Positions 1-8,153 of a stretch of DNA of 13,456 nucleotides are shown here, one piece after another. The position numbers and the translations under genes were made by a program. The notes beneath the pieces were generated by a model. The model did no database searches and was not told where the DNA came from. It saw only the letters and a program-made list of their open reading frames with translations. Positions within the stretch are counted from its first letter, which is position 1; each line of letters starts with the position of its first letter. This DNA is from an uncultured Blautia sp. (GTDB lineage Bacteria > Bacillota > Clostridia > Lachnospirales > Lachnospiraceae): positions 1-13,456 of the forward strand of contig CAAFRY010000162.1 of NCBI GenBank assembly GCA_900765525.1, given 5' to 3'.

Positions 1-1258
1 AAGCCTTTACTTCCATTTTCAAATGATTCGCATGATTCTGATATAAAAGAAGACCGGCGCCTTCCCCCTCCTGCAAGGACCCGGCATCCATCCATATGGA
101 AGCCTGAAAGGTATGGCTCCCCTGTCTGGCTCCCACATAGGAAAAGCTTCCCTTTGTCTCCGGGCTTTCTTCCCTGGAAAAAAGCCGGAGACAACCAGGC
201 CGCTCCTTTAAGGAACAAAAGTCTTCCCTGGGAGCGCAGATGCTTACCAGCCGGTCATCCAGGGTTTCTCCCACAAAGTGAAAGATGCCCGGTTCTCCTG
301 CTTCCTTAGGAAACCTATATTCTTCCAGGGGAAGTTCCACCCTTTCTTCTAATTTTCCTACTCCGGGATTTACCACCGGCCATCCATCCTGCCACTCTAC
401 TTTCGCCAGGAAGGTCTCCCTTCCCATACTGCCCCAGCCGTCGGATAAACGGCTGGCCAGCAGGACCATATACCAATTTCCCTGGGGGTCATCAAACAAA
501 TCCCCATGACCCGCACAGGCCACCGGATACTGTTTTCCCAGGTGGCGGTGAGTGAAAACAGGATTAAAGGGGCAGCCCTCAAAGGGCTCCTCCAGGCTTT
601 TGCTCCTGGCTGCCATAATACTGTGTTCCATGGCAGTGCCGCCCTCTGCATGGATAAGATAATAATATTCTCCTATCCGGTACAGATGAGGGCCCTCCGG
701 CCAGATAGGCCTGGCCATAGCTCCCTTCCAGATTTTTCTGGGCTGCCCCACAAGGCTCATCGTCTCCAGGTCCAACTCCTGAATCCAGATTTCCCAGTCT
801 CCGTTATATCCCGGCCCCTCCGGGTTGGGCCTGGTGCCCACATAATAACAGGTTCCGTCTTCCTCAAAGAACAGGCTGGGGTCAATGCCCAAAGCCTGCT
901 CTCCCAGATAGTAGGGGTTGGACCAGGGGCCCTGGGGAGATGGGGCTTTTACGATAAAATTCCCCCCTCTGTCCACATTGGTGGTAATCACATAAAACCA
1001 CCCCTTATGATACCGGATAGTAGGCGCAAATATGCCTCTGGAAATCTCGCAGTTTTCCAAGGGGAGCTGCTCCCTTCTGTCCAGAATATTCCCCACCTGT
1101 TCCCAGTGGGCCAAATCCCTGCTGTGAAACAAGGGAATCCCAGGAAAATAGCCGAAGCTGGAATTTACCAAATAAAAATCTTCTCCCACCCTGCACAGGG
1201 AAGGGTCCGGATAAAACCCTTGCAAAATCGGATTTTCTGCTGTTGTTGCTGTTGTCAT
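1..1258 (-). CDS. GH43 family glycosidase (beta-xylosidase / alpha-arabinofuranosidase), 3' end cut by window edge
   Basis: Visible are 419 codons, read without a stop from ATG at 1258 to the window edge; the C-terminus lies outside. The five-bladed propeller signature is present: YPDPS near the N-terminus (D18, general base), GIDPSLF (D126, pKa modulator) and WPEGPHLY (E188, general acid), then HAEGG (204-208) and an AGH motif (H251). After about residue 320 a second beta-sandwich domain begins (GAGLLLYQNHANHLKMEV), like the C-terminal domain of XynB3-type GH43 beta-xylosidases. No signal peptide is seen, so the enzyme is probably cytoplasmic, releasing xylose or arabinose from the non-reducing end of imported oligosaccharides. 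It starts 15 bp after the upstream SGNH gene, with AAGGAG five bases before the ATG. Family membership is firm; the choice between xylosidase and arabinofuranosidase is open, because both occur among GH43 enzymes of this type. Confidence 0.93.
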   Translation of the reverse strand, partial: MTTATTAENPILQGFYPDPSLCRVGEDFYLVNSSFGYFPGIPLFHSRDLAHWEQVGNILDRREQLPLENCEISRGIFAPTIRYHKGWFYVITTNVDRGGNFIVKAPSPQGPWSNPYYLGEQALGIDPSLFFEEDGTCYYVGTRPNPEGPGYNGDWEIWIQELDLETMSLVGQPRKIWKGAMARPIWPEGPHLYRIGEYYYLIHAEGGTAMEHSIMAARSKSLEEPFEGCPFNPVFTHRHLGKQYPVACAGHGDLFDDPQGNWYMVLLASRLSDGWGSMGRETFLAKVEWQDGWPVVNPGVGKLEERVELPLEEYRFPKEAGEPGIFHFVGETLDDRLVSICAPREDFCSLKERPGCLRLFSREESPETKGSFSYVGARQGSHTFQASIWMDAGSLQEGEGAGLLLYQNHANHLKMEVKA

Positions 1259-1273
1259 AGAGTCTCCTTCCTC

Positions 1274-2986
1274 CTATAAAACATAGCCAAAGCCCAGGAT
1301 GGTAAATTTCTTCTGCTCCTCTCCTGGAGCTGGTTTTATTTCAATCACATGGTCTCTGGCCTCTTCTTCCTGGAAAAGAATCACAGGATTGCAATGAGTC
1401 CAGCCATTTATCAAAGGATTGGCGGTAAGCCGGAGAGCTCCGTCCACAAAAACCTGTGCTTTTCCGGCGTCTGCCTCTCCGGAATCCTTGAACACCAGCA
1501 CCAGGCTTTTGCAGGTCAGCTTCAAGGTAAAGGGCTGGATTTCTCCTGTTTCCCTGGTTCCGTCATACTGCCAGTTATAGGGAAATTCCGGGCTTCCCAC
1601 TGTATCTAAATCCACCTCTACGAACTGCAAATCCTCATCTGTGTACCGGAAGCTTCCCTGAGAAATTTCTCCCTGAGAACACAGGTCCTTCTTATCCAGG
1701 AGCCGAACCTGTTCAAAAGCCTTTCCCAGTACCGGTTCCTGGTCCAATAGCTGATTGTCCCTGTCATCTGCGCCCGCAGGGCTCTTATCTATCTTCTCGA
1801 ATAAGTTTTCCAGACACCTGGCCATAATGGTGTGGCCCAGATTGGTGGGATGGAACATATCGTAAAAATACTGGTTCTTGGAAACGACTCTTCCCTCTTC
1901 CTTCTTTAATCCAAATTGGGGAGACACTGCATCCAGAACGCTTACCATAGGAAGGTGGTAATGCTCCCCAATAGGAATCATCCGCTCCTGGAGATTCCAG
2001 TCATTGGCAAACACAGAAAACAGCAGCACCACCGCCGGACGCCAGGGCAGAGCCAAAATTTTCCGCACCAGACTTTCATAGCACACACCCTTGGTCTCGT
2101 CCCCTTCATCATTCACCGCAAACTCTACCACCACGACATCCGGCTTCTCCCCACCTCTGAGAACATCCCGCTCAAAGCGAATCATTCCCAGCTCCGAAGG
2201 AGTTCCCCCTACTCCAGCCTTTATGTAGCGGACATTATCCCCTGTGCCGAAGCGGCGGGCAAAAGCCTCATAGGATTTCCAGGCATAGCATTCTGTATGA
2301 ATAGGAACCGCTCCGGCTCCCTGGGTAATAGAGCCTCCAATATAAGCCAGGGTCACCGGTTCCCCTTTCTTCGCCTTTTCCATGGCTTTTTTCAGCCGGT
2401 AAGGATTTCCCAAAGACACCAGGGAACGGCTTATCATTTCCTCTGCTGCCTCACCTCTTAAATCTGCCGGCTCTTCCTCCTCTTCCTGGGGAACCGAAAA
2501 GCCGTCATTGACATAAAGCTTCACACTGACGATTGCTTTATGGCCGGATTTTGGAAAACAGAAGCGAATCTGCCCCGGTTCTTTGTCCTCCTCCCTCCAG
2601 GGAATCTGGGACAAAAGGATTTTCTCCTCCATGCCGTCTCCCGGCACTTCTGCAGAAAAAACAGTGCCTCCTCCGTAAATGTCCTCTTTTCCATACATCT
2701 GAAAAACAAACTCCAGCTTCTCCCCCGGCGTCTCTGACTCTGCCCGGACGCCGATACTGTGAACCAGTTTTCGGAAGCCCTGAGTAGTTTTCAATAATTC
2801 TAAAATTTCTTCATCCTGTATATTTCCTGAAATCTGGGCGCTGTTAATCAGCCTGCCGCTGTCCTGGTACAAAAACTGGATACCCCGGCCGTCAGGCTGA
2901 GGTGCGCCAAAGATTTCCTTTTCCCGCATAATATAAAACCCAGCCCTCTTCTTCTCCGGGTCTTTCGGTGCTTTCGGACCTACCAT
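1274..2986 (-). CDS. SGNH/GDSL hydrolase with flanking beta domains, putative carbohydrate (xylan) acetylesterase
   Basis: The 570-residue protein has a central SGNH hydrolase domain (about 190-400). The blocks are visible: YIGGSIT with nucleophile S219, a glycine-rich AGVGGTPS (257-264), FAVND with N292, and YDMFHP supplying the D376/H379 pair. Residues about 30-165 and 440-570 are rich in beta-strand pattern and look like accessory sandwich domains, an arrangement seen in polysaccharide acetylesterases (CE2, CE17 and CE20 types combine SGNH and beta domains). No signal peptide is seen. In this context it would deacetylate imported xylo-oligosaccharides so that GH115, GH8 and GH43 can act; this is inference, and the CE family cannot be fixed by eye. 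The ATG is preceded by AGGAGG at 2997-3002. Its TAG stop is embedded in the TAGGAGG preceding the GH43 gene, which suggests coupled translation. A 176-bp gap with a palindromic element separates it from GH115. Confidence 0.88.
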   Translation of the reverse strand: MVGPKAPKDPEKKRAGFYIMREKEIFGAPQPDGRGIQFLYQDSGRLINSAQISGNIQDEEILELLKTTQGFRKLVHSIGVRAESETPGEKLEFVFQMYGKEDIYGGGTVFSAEVPGDGMEEKILLSQIPWREEDKEPGQIRFCFPKSGHKAIVSVKLYVNDGFSVPQEEEEEPADLRGEAAEEMISRSLVSLGNPYRLKKAMEKAKKGEPVTLAYIGGSITQGAGAVPIHTECYAWKSYEAFARRFGTGDNVRYIKAGVGGTPSELGMIRFERDVLRGGEKPDVVVVEFAVNDEGDETKGVCYESLVRKILALPWRPAVVLLFSVFANDWNLQERMIPIGEHYHLPMVSVLDAVSPQFGLKKEEGRVVSKNQYFYDMFHPTNLGHTIMARCLENLFEKIDKSPAGADDRDNQLLDQEPVLGKAFEQVRLLDKKDLCSQGEISQGSFRYTDEDLQFVEVDLDTVGSPEFPYNWQYDGTRETGEIQPFTLKLTCKSLVLVFKDSGEADAGKAQVFVDGALRLTANPLINGWTHCNPVILFQEEEARDHVIEIKPAPGEEQKKFTILGFGYVL

Positions 2987-3057
2987 AATCCACTCTCCTC
3001 CTAAATATTTTCCTCTTATCCTCTGTCCCTACAGGGCGTCCCACAAAGCATAGATTA

Positions 3058-3154
3058 GGAATATTTATACATTTTATGCGAATTTGTCGAGCACAGCTTT
3101 GAGACCTGAGGCTCAAAGCAGCGCAGACTGAGCAATAAAATGTATAAATATTCC
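3058..3154. repeat. 97-bp palindromic element (long nested hairpin) between GH115 and SGNH genes
   Basis: The ends form a perfect 20-bp inverted repeat: 3058-3077 (starting GGAATATTTATAC) and 3135-3154 (ending GTATAAATATTCC). Inside is a second perfect 8-bp stem, GCTTTGAG (3096-3103) with CTCAAAGC (3112-3119), around an 8-base loop; the intervening arms pair poorly and differ in length. The outer arms are AT-rich, the core is richer in GC. Read on the plus strand the hairpin is followed by CCCTTTTTGC, so it resembles a terminator for antisense transcription. On the coding (minus) strand no T-run follows, so it should not stop the operon transcript. It lies 8 bp after the GH115 stop. It could be a miniature mobile or dispersed palindromic repeat, or an mRNA-stabilising/attenuating structure. 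No clear target-site duplication is seen. Presence of the structure is certain; function is unknown. Confidence 0.85.
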
Positions 3155-3162
3155 CTTTTTGC

Positions 3163-6036
3163 TTAATGGGACATTTCCTTCTCTGTAATTCTATAGGTTT
3201 CCTCCGGCCCCAGGCAGGAATGGGGAAGCTCTTTTCCTTCTCTGACTGCCACCAGTTTTTCCAGAAGAAATCCCGGTGTTTCACCCATAATCTCTATTTC
3301 ATTTACCCCTGCCTGAAGGCGTATCTCTACTTTTTTCCTTATAATCTGGTCTAAAACCATCTCACACCAGGGGCCGCAGCCTGGGTCTCCCCCATGAAAG
3401 TCCTGTGGAAGGAGGAATACCTGTTTTTCTTCCCCGCCGTTGACTCTCACACTGCAGCTTACCTCCCAGCGCTGTGACAGAGGATTTACCGGGGCGCAGT
3501 ACAATTCCAACTCATAGGTTCCTGGCTGGGGAACATAGACCAGGTACAAAAGAGACGGCCTGTCCTGTCCCTGAAACACCTGATTGCAGGGAAATACTTT
3601 CAGCCCGGAAAGAGTCTTTCCGTATCCCTCCAGAAGCTGGAAACCGCCCTTTGCGCTATCCTGTTTCCGGGTATAATGCTCTGCCTCTATGGACACATAG
3701 CCATCCTTTTCCAAAAAGGTTCCTGCCGGACAGTCCGGGATTTCTTCATAGTCCCATTCTGCCTGGATTTGGATTTTCCTGGCCCCGTACTTCACGTAGA
3801 AAAGCCCTTCCTTCTCCCTGGCCTTGGTTTTGTCCACAGACACCAGGATTTCCTTTCTCTCCTGAACCTTTCCTCTGGTTTCAGAAAAACTTATCCAGGG
3901 AACCAGAGATTCTATCTGAAATTCCACAGGCTCCCGGCTCCGGTTTTCCAGAACAAAGGCTGCCTGGTCCACCCCTGCCTCCAGAAACTGTTTCATAAAA
4001 AGCTTCTTCCCGGTCCAGTCTCCTCCACAGGTCCAGGTACTTTCTCCCTGAACATAAACCGCCAGCTCCTGTGTGTCGGAAGGCTCCACCACCATCTCCA
4101 GGGGATAGCCGCTTTCCTCGTCATTCCAGTGGCAGAAGCCCACATGCCGGGAATCTCCCATGTGATTCCATTTTCCCTCTAAAAGACTGTGGAACTCTTT
4201 GGTCAGGCTCCGGTCTGTGGCAATACATTCCTTCATCTTCTTTCCGTAAGTATTGGCAGAAAGGGCCCTCATCCGGGCAAAATAATGATTCATCCCTGCA
4301 CAGAGATTCATCTTCTGCACATTAAGGCTTCCTCTGGCCGGGTAATAAACCAGCTCCCAGTAGGCAGGAAGCAGCTCACCGGGCACCTTCTCCTTTAAGA
4401 AGTCCAGCTTTTCCTCCAGCTCCCGGATATGCTCCAGCAGCTTTTCACTTTCCCCAAAATGCACCGGATGATAGACCTTTGGCCCCATGGCCTCCGGCTT
4501 CCGGTTATGGTTGATTTTGGTATAGCCTGCCATCACCTCTTCCAGAAGGGCTTTTTCCTTTTCCTCCATCCGGCTGCCAAATTCTCGTTCCACCCAGTAT
4601 TTCAGATACTGGCCCGGCGCCTTTTTATTTTCCACGCCCCAGGTCTGGTAATCATAGGCCAAATCCATGAAAAAGCTTAAAGGATATTCCTGGAATTTTA
4701 AGTCTCCCACGTTCACCACCCAGATGTCCCGTACTCCAAATTCATAGGCTGCGGTCATCTGGTCCCATATTTTCGGCAGATAAGAGCTGTTCACCCATTC
4801 ATAGGAAACCGGGGAGCCATGATAATCAAAATGATAATAAATGCCCCAGCCCCCTTTCCGGTTTCTGCCCTCCTTTTCCGGCATCCGCCGCAGGTTTCCG
4901 TAATTATCCTCGCAGACCATCAGGGTCACACCCTCCAGGCCCTCCCAGTCCTTCAGGCCGTCCTGTTTTCCCTGGGTTCCGTAGAAATAATCTTCTACCT
5001 CCTTGTAGATAACAAAAAGCTGGGGCGCCTCTCCCCGGTCTTTTTCCACATATTCCCGGATAAGCCTTCTCTGCTGGGCAATCACATCCTTTAAAAGCCC
5101 GATATTCTTTTCCAGGCCTGCGTCCTCCTCCAGCAGCAGAGAATCCCGCTCCCCCCGCATGCCAATGGTAATGATATTCTCGTATTTGCCTCTTGCTTTC
5201 AGACCGTCCTTCCAGTATTCCAGAAGTCCCTCTTTATTGGTAAGGTAATTCCAGTCCTTTCCATAGGGAGAATCCTCTCCCTTTACCATATCCCATTCCT
5301 CACTGTGGCGAAGGCAGGGCTCATGGTGGGAATTGCTCATGACAATGCCGTAAGCGTCTGCAAGCCTGGCATTTTCCTCTCCTGGCCCGTCCAGGGAAAA
5401 GGAGGAGGTCCACATAGCAGGCCACAGATAATTTCCCTTCAGCCGCAGCAGGGTTTCAAAAATCATATCATACATCTGCCAGGTAAAACCGCCGAATTTT
5501 TCAAAGGTCCAATTTCCCAGCGCCGGCCACTCGTCATTCAGAAAAAATCCCCGGTATTTCACCGAAGGTTCCCTGGAAATCCGGTTCTCCTTCCTGGTAA
5601 AAATCACCGCCTGCCGTTTCTTTGGCACCACGTCTGCGAAGGTTACCCAGGGAGAAACTCCCATAAGCTCAGAAATATGAAAAAGACCGTAAATACAGCC
5701 TCGCCTGTCGCTGCCTGCAATAACCAGCTTAGGCTTCTCCCCTTCTTTACCCTGTAAAACCAGAAAGGCATAACACTCCCTTTTTCCCCGGATTTTCTGA
5801 AAACAATCTCCCCCTTCTTCCTCCAGCTCCTTCAACATCCGGCTCTCTTCTAAAATGCCTGCCAGGACCTGAAAGCCAGGTCCTGTTTCCTGGGTAAGCT
5901 TTGGAAGCTTTCCCGTTACCTTCCTTACATCTTCCCGGACCTTATCTGCAACCCGGCGGATTCCCTCACATGCATCCCTATCCAGGACAAAGTCAGCCGC
6001 ACCCTCCCGGTCTGCTAAAATAAAGCTTATGTCCAA
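3163..6036 (-). CDS. GH115 family xylan alpha-1,2-glucuronidase, cytoplasmic, TTG start
   Basis: The 957-residue protein matches GH115, which removes (4-O-methyl)glucuronic acid from xylan, including internal residues. The blocks appear in family order: SDRRGCIYGLFHISE (109-123) closing the N-terminal alpha/beta domain, RGFFLNDEWPAL (162-173), NYLWPAMW (202-209), SNSHHEP (234-240), GMRGERD (292-298), YKEVEDYF (344-351) and CEDNYGN (375-381). D168, H237, D298 and E346 fall in blocks that line the active site in characterised members; that mapping is from memory. From about 770 on, starting near YVSIEAEHY, is the C-terminal beta domain typical of the family. No signal peptide is seen, unlike many Bacteroidetes GH115 enzymes, so it probably acts on imported oligosaccharides. 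The start is TTG at 6036, with AAGGAGG eight bases upstream and no in-frame ATG nearby; the next methionine (M67) is already inside the fold. It begins 17 bp after the GH8 stop. Confidence 0.95.
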   Translation of the reverse strand: MDISFILADREGAADFVLDRDACEGIRRVADKVREDVRKVTGKLPKLTQETGPGFQVLAGILEESRMLKELEEEGGDCFQKIRGKRECYAFLVLQGKEGEKPKLVIAGSDRRGCIYGLFHISELMGVSPWVTFADVVPKKRQAVIFTRKENRISREPSVKYRGFFLNDEWPALGNWTFEKFGGFTWQMYDMIFETLLRLKGNYLWPAMWTSSFSLDGPGEENARLADAYGIVMSNSHHEPCLRHSEEWDMVKGEDSPYGKDWNYLTNKEGLLEYWKDGLKARGKYENIITIGMRGERDSLLLEEDAGLEKNIGLLKDVIAQQRRLIREYVEKDRGEAPQLFVIYKEVEDYFYGTQGKQDGLKDWEGLEGVTLMVCEDNYGNLRRMPEKEGRNRKGGWGIYYHFDYHGSPVSYEWVNSSYLPKIWDQMTAAYEFGVRDIWVVNVGDLKFQEYPLSFFMDLAYDYQTWGVENKKAPGQYLKYWVEREFGSRMEEKEKALLEEVMAGYTKINHNRKPEAMGPKVYHPVHFGESEKLLEHIRELEEKLDFLKEKVPGELLPAYWELVYYPARGSLNVQKMNLCAGMNHYFARMRALSANTYGKKMKECIATDRSLTKEFHSLLEGKWNHMGDSRHVGFCHWNDEESGYPLEMVVEPSDTQELAVYVQGESTWTCGGDWTGKKLFMKQFLEAGVDQAAFVLENRSREPVEFQIESLVPWISFSETRGKVQERKEILVSVDKTKAREKEGLFYVKYGARKIQIQAEWDYEEIPDCPAGTFLEKDGYVSIEAEHYTRKQDSAKGGFQLLEGYGKTLSGLKVFPCNQVFQGQDRPSLLYLVYVPQPGTYELELYCAPVNPLSQRWEVSCSVRVNGGEEKQVFLLPQDFHGGDPGCGPWCEMVLDQIIRKKVEIRLQAGVNEIEIMGETPGFLLEKLVAVREGKELPHSCLGPEETYRITEKEMSH

Positions 6037-6044
6037 TTTCTCCG

Positions 6045-6051
6045 CCTCCTT
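6045..6051 (-). promoter_or_regulatory. Shine-Dalgarno fixing the TTG start of GH115
   Basis: AAGGAGG on the minus strand, eight bases before TTG at 6036, within the 17-bp gap after the GH8 stop. The GH115 frame is open further upstream but contains no ATG there, so the site decides the start in favour of TTG. Confidence 0.8.
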
Positions 6052-6053
6052 CT

Positions 6054-7196
6054 TTACCAGATGCGATAATGGCCGCTGAGGGCCAGCAGTGCAAAAAGAT
6101 ACAAAAAGTTATCATAATATCTCCTGTCTCCTTTTCGGAGAGGCGTATTCCAGAACCGCTGCAGACATTCCCCGGACCATTCTCCGTCTGCAGCCAGAGA
6201 GGCCTGGGCGTTTACCGCAATCACCGCCACCGGGTGAAGAGCCTTCTCCTCCAGTCTGGTGCCGTCGGTGAGAAATACCCCGTCCCAGTTATCCCTCTGG
6301 TCTACACAGTAAAATCTCTGGAACCGGTCAGCGATTTCCTTCTGCCAGGGGTCCTTCCCGAACCACAGAGCGTCCAGACCGATATTGGCCATGGTCCGGT
6401 AGGCGTCACTGTAATACCAGTCATGACGGCCAAAGATGGCCTCAGTTCCTGTATGGGGCCTTCCGTCATACTCTCCGTATTCCGGAGAAAGGCCTGTGTC
6501 CGGGTGGCAGGCCAAATGGAGATATGCCCGGCTGGCCTTCGCCGCCTCCTTCCAAAACTCCCTGTCTTCTTCATCTGCCCAGAGGGCAAACAATTCATAA
6601 AAATGGGGAAGGTGATAGGAGGGGTCTGTAAACTCCACAGAAGTAATAAACTTAATCAGCTTATTCTCCCGGTTCCACATAGGCTCTCCCGGCCAGCCCT
6701 CTTCTCCCTTGTGGATACACTCCCGGAGAATGTTTTTGGCTTCCCGGCTGTAATTGAAAATTCCTTCCCCGTCCCCCCAGCGGTGGGAGGCAAAAAACAA
6801 AGCCATGGCAAAAAATTCCTCTCCGTCAGGAGCCGGGCCCTCTGCGTTTCGTTTTCCGTCTGTACCGCAGGACCAGGCAAAATAATTGTACCCCGGTCCT
6901 TCTTCTATTTTCATATACCGGCAGACCCATTTCCAGAGACGGTCAAACTCTGGCTTTTTATTTAACTGAACGCAGACCATCATGGCATAGGACATTCCCT
7001 CTGTCCGCACGTCATGATTTCCTGTATCCTCCACATAAGCCATATCCTCTCCGGCTTCATGGTAAAATCTATCCTCTAAGCTTCCGTAAAAAATAGTGTG
7101 AAAGGCGTCCTCCAGACGCCTTTCAATCTCTTCTTTCTTATATCCGTATTCTTCCAGTAAGTTTCTGTAAATTCCTGTGTCAAATGCTGCTGTCAC
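6054..7196 (-). CDS. GH8 reducing-end xylose-releasing exo-oligoxylanase (Rex), GTG start
   Basis: The 380-residue protein resembles Bacillus halodurans Rex (388 residues) throughout. Rex hydrolyses xylo-oligosaccharides of three or more units and releases xylose from the reducing end by inversion. The general acid is E66 in DVRTEGMSY (Rex E70), the base is D264 in YYSDAYR (Rex D263), and H321 in EEKALHPV matches Rex H319, the residue held to block the +2 subsite and create exo-activity. PAPDGEEFFA, FFASHRWGDG, MWNRENKLIKF, DPSYHLPHFYELF and RRYYDNFLYLFALLALSG also match. Compared from memory with Rex, the loop between YDG (243-245) and YSD is about five residues longer. There is no signal peptide, so it is cytoplasmic. 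It begins with GTG at 7196, preceded by AGGAGG (7204-7209) at seven bases; alignment with the Rex N-terminus supports this start. It follows the permease gene by 35 bp. Confidence 0.95.
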   Translation of the reverse strand: MTAAFDTGIYRNLLEEYGYKKEEIERRLEDAFHTIFYGSLEDRFYHEAGEDMAYVEDTGNHDVRTEGMSYAMMVCVQLNKKPEFDRLWKWVCRYMKIEEGPGYNYFAWSCGTDGKRNAEGPAPDGEEFFAMALFFASHRWGDGEGIFNYSREAKNILRECIHKGEEGWPGEPMWNRENKLIKFITSVEFTDPSYHLPHFYELFALWADEEDREFWKEAAKASRAYLHLACHPDTGLSPEYGEYDGRPHTGTEAIFGRHDWYYSDAYRTMANIGLDALWFGKDPWQKEIADRFQRFYCVDQRDNWDGVFLTDGTRLEEKALHPVAVIAVNAQASLAADGEWSGECLQRFWNTPLRKGDRRYYDNFLYLFALLALSGHYRIW

Positions 7197-7231
7197 CTTT
7201 TTTCCTCCTGTATGATTCCTTTATGCTGACA

Positions 7232-8137
7232 TTATTCCTTTACGCCGCCAATAGTAAGTCCTGTTACAAAATATCTCTGCAAAAACGGATAGAGACAGAT
7301 AATGGGAAGCATGGTCAGGATAGTGGCCGCCGCCCGTACAGAGGTAGGGGTTACACTTCCCATAGCATTTTTCATGGCTTCCGCAGAACTGCTCTGGTTG
7401 GTAACAGAAGAGAGCAGCTTCATCAGCTCATACTGCAAAGTGGTGAACTGCTGGCTCATACGGTTGTACAGCATTGCGTCAAACCAGGAGTTCCACTGTC
7501 CCACTGCTACGAAAAGAGCTACCGTAGCATATACCGGTTTACACAAAGGTGAGATAATCTTCAGGAATATGGTAGTATAACCTGCACCGTCCAGCTGGGC
7601 AGATTCCTCTAAACTGTCCGGGATTCCCGCCATATAAGTACGGATAACCAGCATATTAAAGGCGCTGACCATGCCTGGAATCACATATACCCAGAAGCTG
7701 TTGGTCAGTCCCAGATTCTTATACAACAGAAAGACAGGAATCATACCACCGTTTACATACATGGTAATTACCCAAAACAGGGAAAGGGAACGCTTAAAGA
7801 GGAAACGCTTTCTGCTGACAATAAAAGCCAGAATGGCGTTTGCAAACAAAGCGGTCACCGTACCTAAAACCGTACGCAGCACAGTGATATATGCGCCGGT
7901 AATCAGGTTATTCTTCTGCAGTACGGTTATATAGTTTTTCATCGTCCACTTTCTGGGAAGGAGATAGATGCCTCCCCTAAGGGCGTCTGTACCGTCGTTT
8001 AAGGAGATTGCCAGGGTATTTAATACCGGGTACAGGGTGATAATTACAAAGGCAATCATGAAGATTGTGTTGCATACAACGAAAATCTTATCCGGCACAG
8101 ATTTTTTTATTTTTCTTTTTTCACGAACTTCTTTCAT
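7232..8137 (-). CDS. Carbohydrate ABC transporter permease (YtcP/LplC-like)
   Basis: The protein is a MalG-type inner-membrane subunit. Counting from ATG at 8137 it has 301 residues and about six hydrophobic segments, the first near 18-44 (FVVCNTIFMIAFVIITLYP). The cytoplasmic EAA loop that contacts the ATPase is at about 178-199 (EESAQLDGAGYTTIFLKIISP). Together with the neighbouring permease and lipoprotein it would form an oligosaccharide importer. A longer frame opens at GTG 8146, but the only Shine-Dalgarno (AGGAGG, 8148-8153) lies one base from that GTG and ten bases from the ATG, so the ATG is preferred. The C-terminus, GLTIGGVKE, is typical of the family. The stop of the preceding permease lies inside this ribosome binding site, pointing to coupled translation. 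The sugar specificity is inferred from the downstream enzymes, not from this sequence. Confidence 0.93.
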   Translation of the reverse strand: MKEVREKRKIKKSVPDKIFVVCNTIFMIAFVIITLYPVLNTLAISLNDGTDALRGGIYLLPRKWTMKNYITVLQKNNLITGAYITVLRTVLGTVTALFANAILAFIVSRKRFLFKRSLSLFWVITMYVNGGMIPVFLLYKNLGLTNSFWVYVIPGMVSAFNMLVIRTYMAGIPDSLEESAQLDGAGYTTIFLKIISPLCKPVYATVALFVAVGQWNSWFDAMLYNRMSQQFTTLQYELMKLLSSVTNQSSSAEAMKNAMGSVTPTSVRAAATILTMLPIICLYPFLQRYFVTGLTIGGVKE

Positions 8138-8147
8138 CTTTTCCACA

Positions 8148-8153
8148 CCTCCT
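8148..8153 (-). promoter_or_regulatory. Shine-Dalgarno that decides the start of the second permease
   Basis: AGGAGG on the minus strand, as part of TAGGAGG in which TAG is the stop of the upstream permease. It is one base from GTG 8146 and ten bases from ATG 8137, so only the ATG is usable. Confidence 0.75.

Noticed and set aside
506..1279. Plus-strand open frame of 257 codons opposite the GH43 gene
   Set aside because: It lies antisense to a clear GH43 coding region, has no family motif and ends in a run of cysteines (complement of GCA/ACA repeats); it is a shadow.
3058..3154. CRISPR repeat or riboswitch as explanation of the palindrome
   Set aside because: There is one element with no spaced repeats, and no recognised riboswitch core is visible; it also sits inside an enzyme operon with no obvious ligand link.
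3058..3154. Insertion sequence remnant with target-site duplication
   Set aside because: Terminal inverted repeats are present, but the flanks (GATTA left, CTTTT right) show no matching duplication and there is no transposase fragment; kept only as a possibility.
2892..3284. Minus-strand open frame of 130 codons spanning the palindromic element
   Set aside because: It overlaps both the GH115 3' end and the SGNH 5' end in another frame and its middle is translated palindrome; no start signal or domain.
6069..6965. Plus-strand open frame of 298 codons opposite the GH8 gene
   Set aside because: The minus strand matches Rex residue by residue over the same stretch; the plus frame has no recognisable domain or ribosome binding site.
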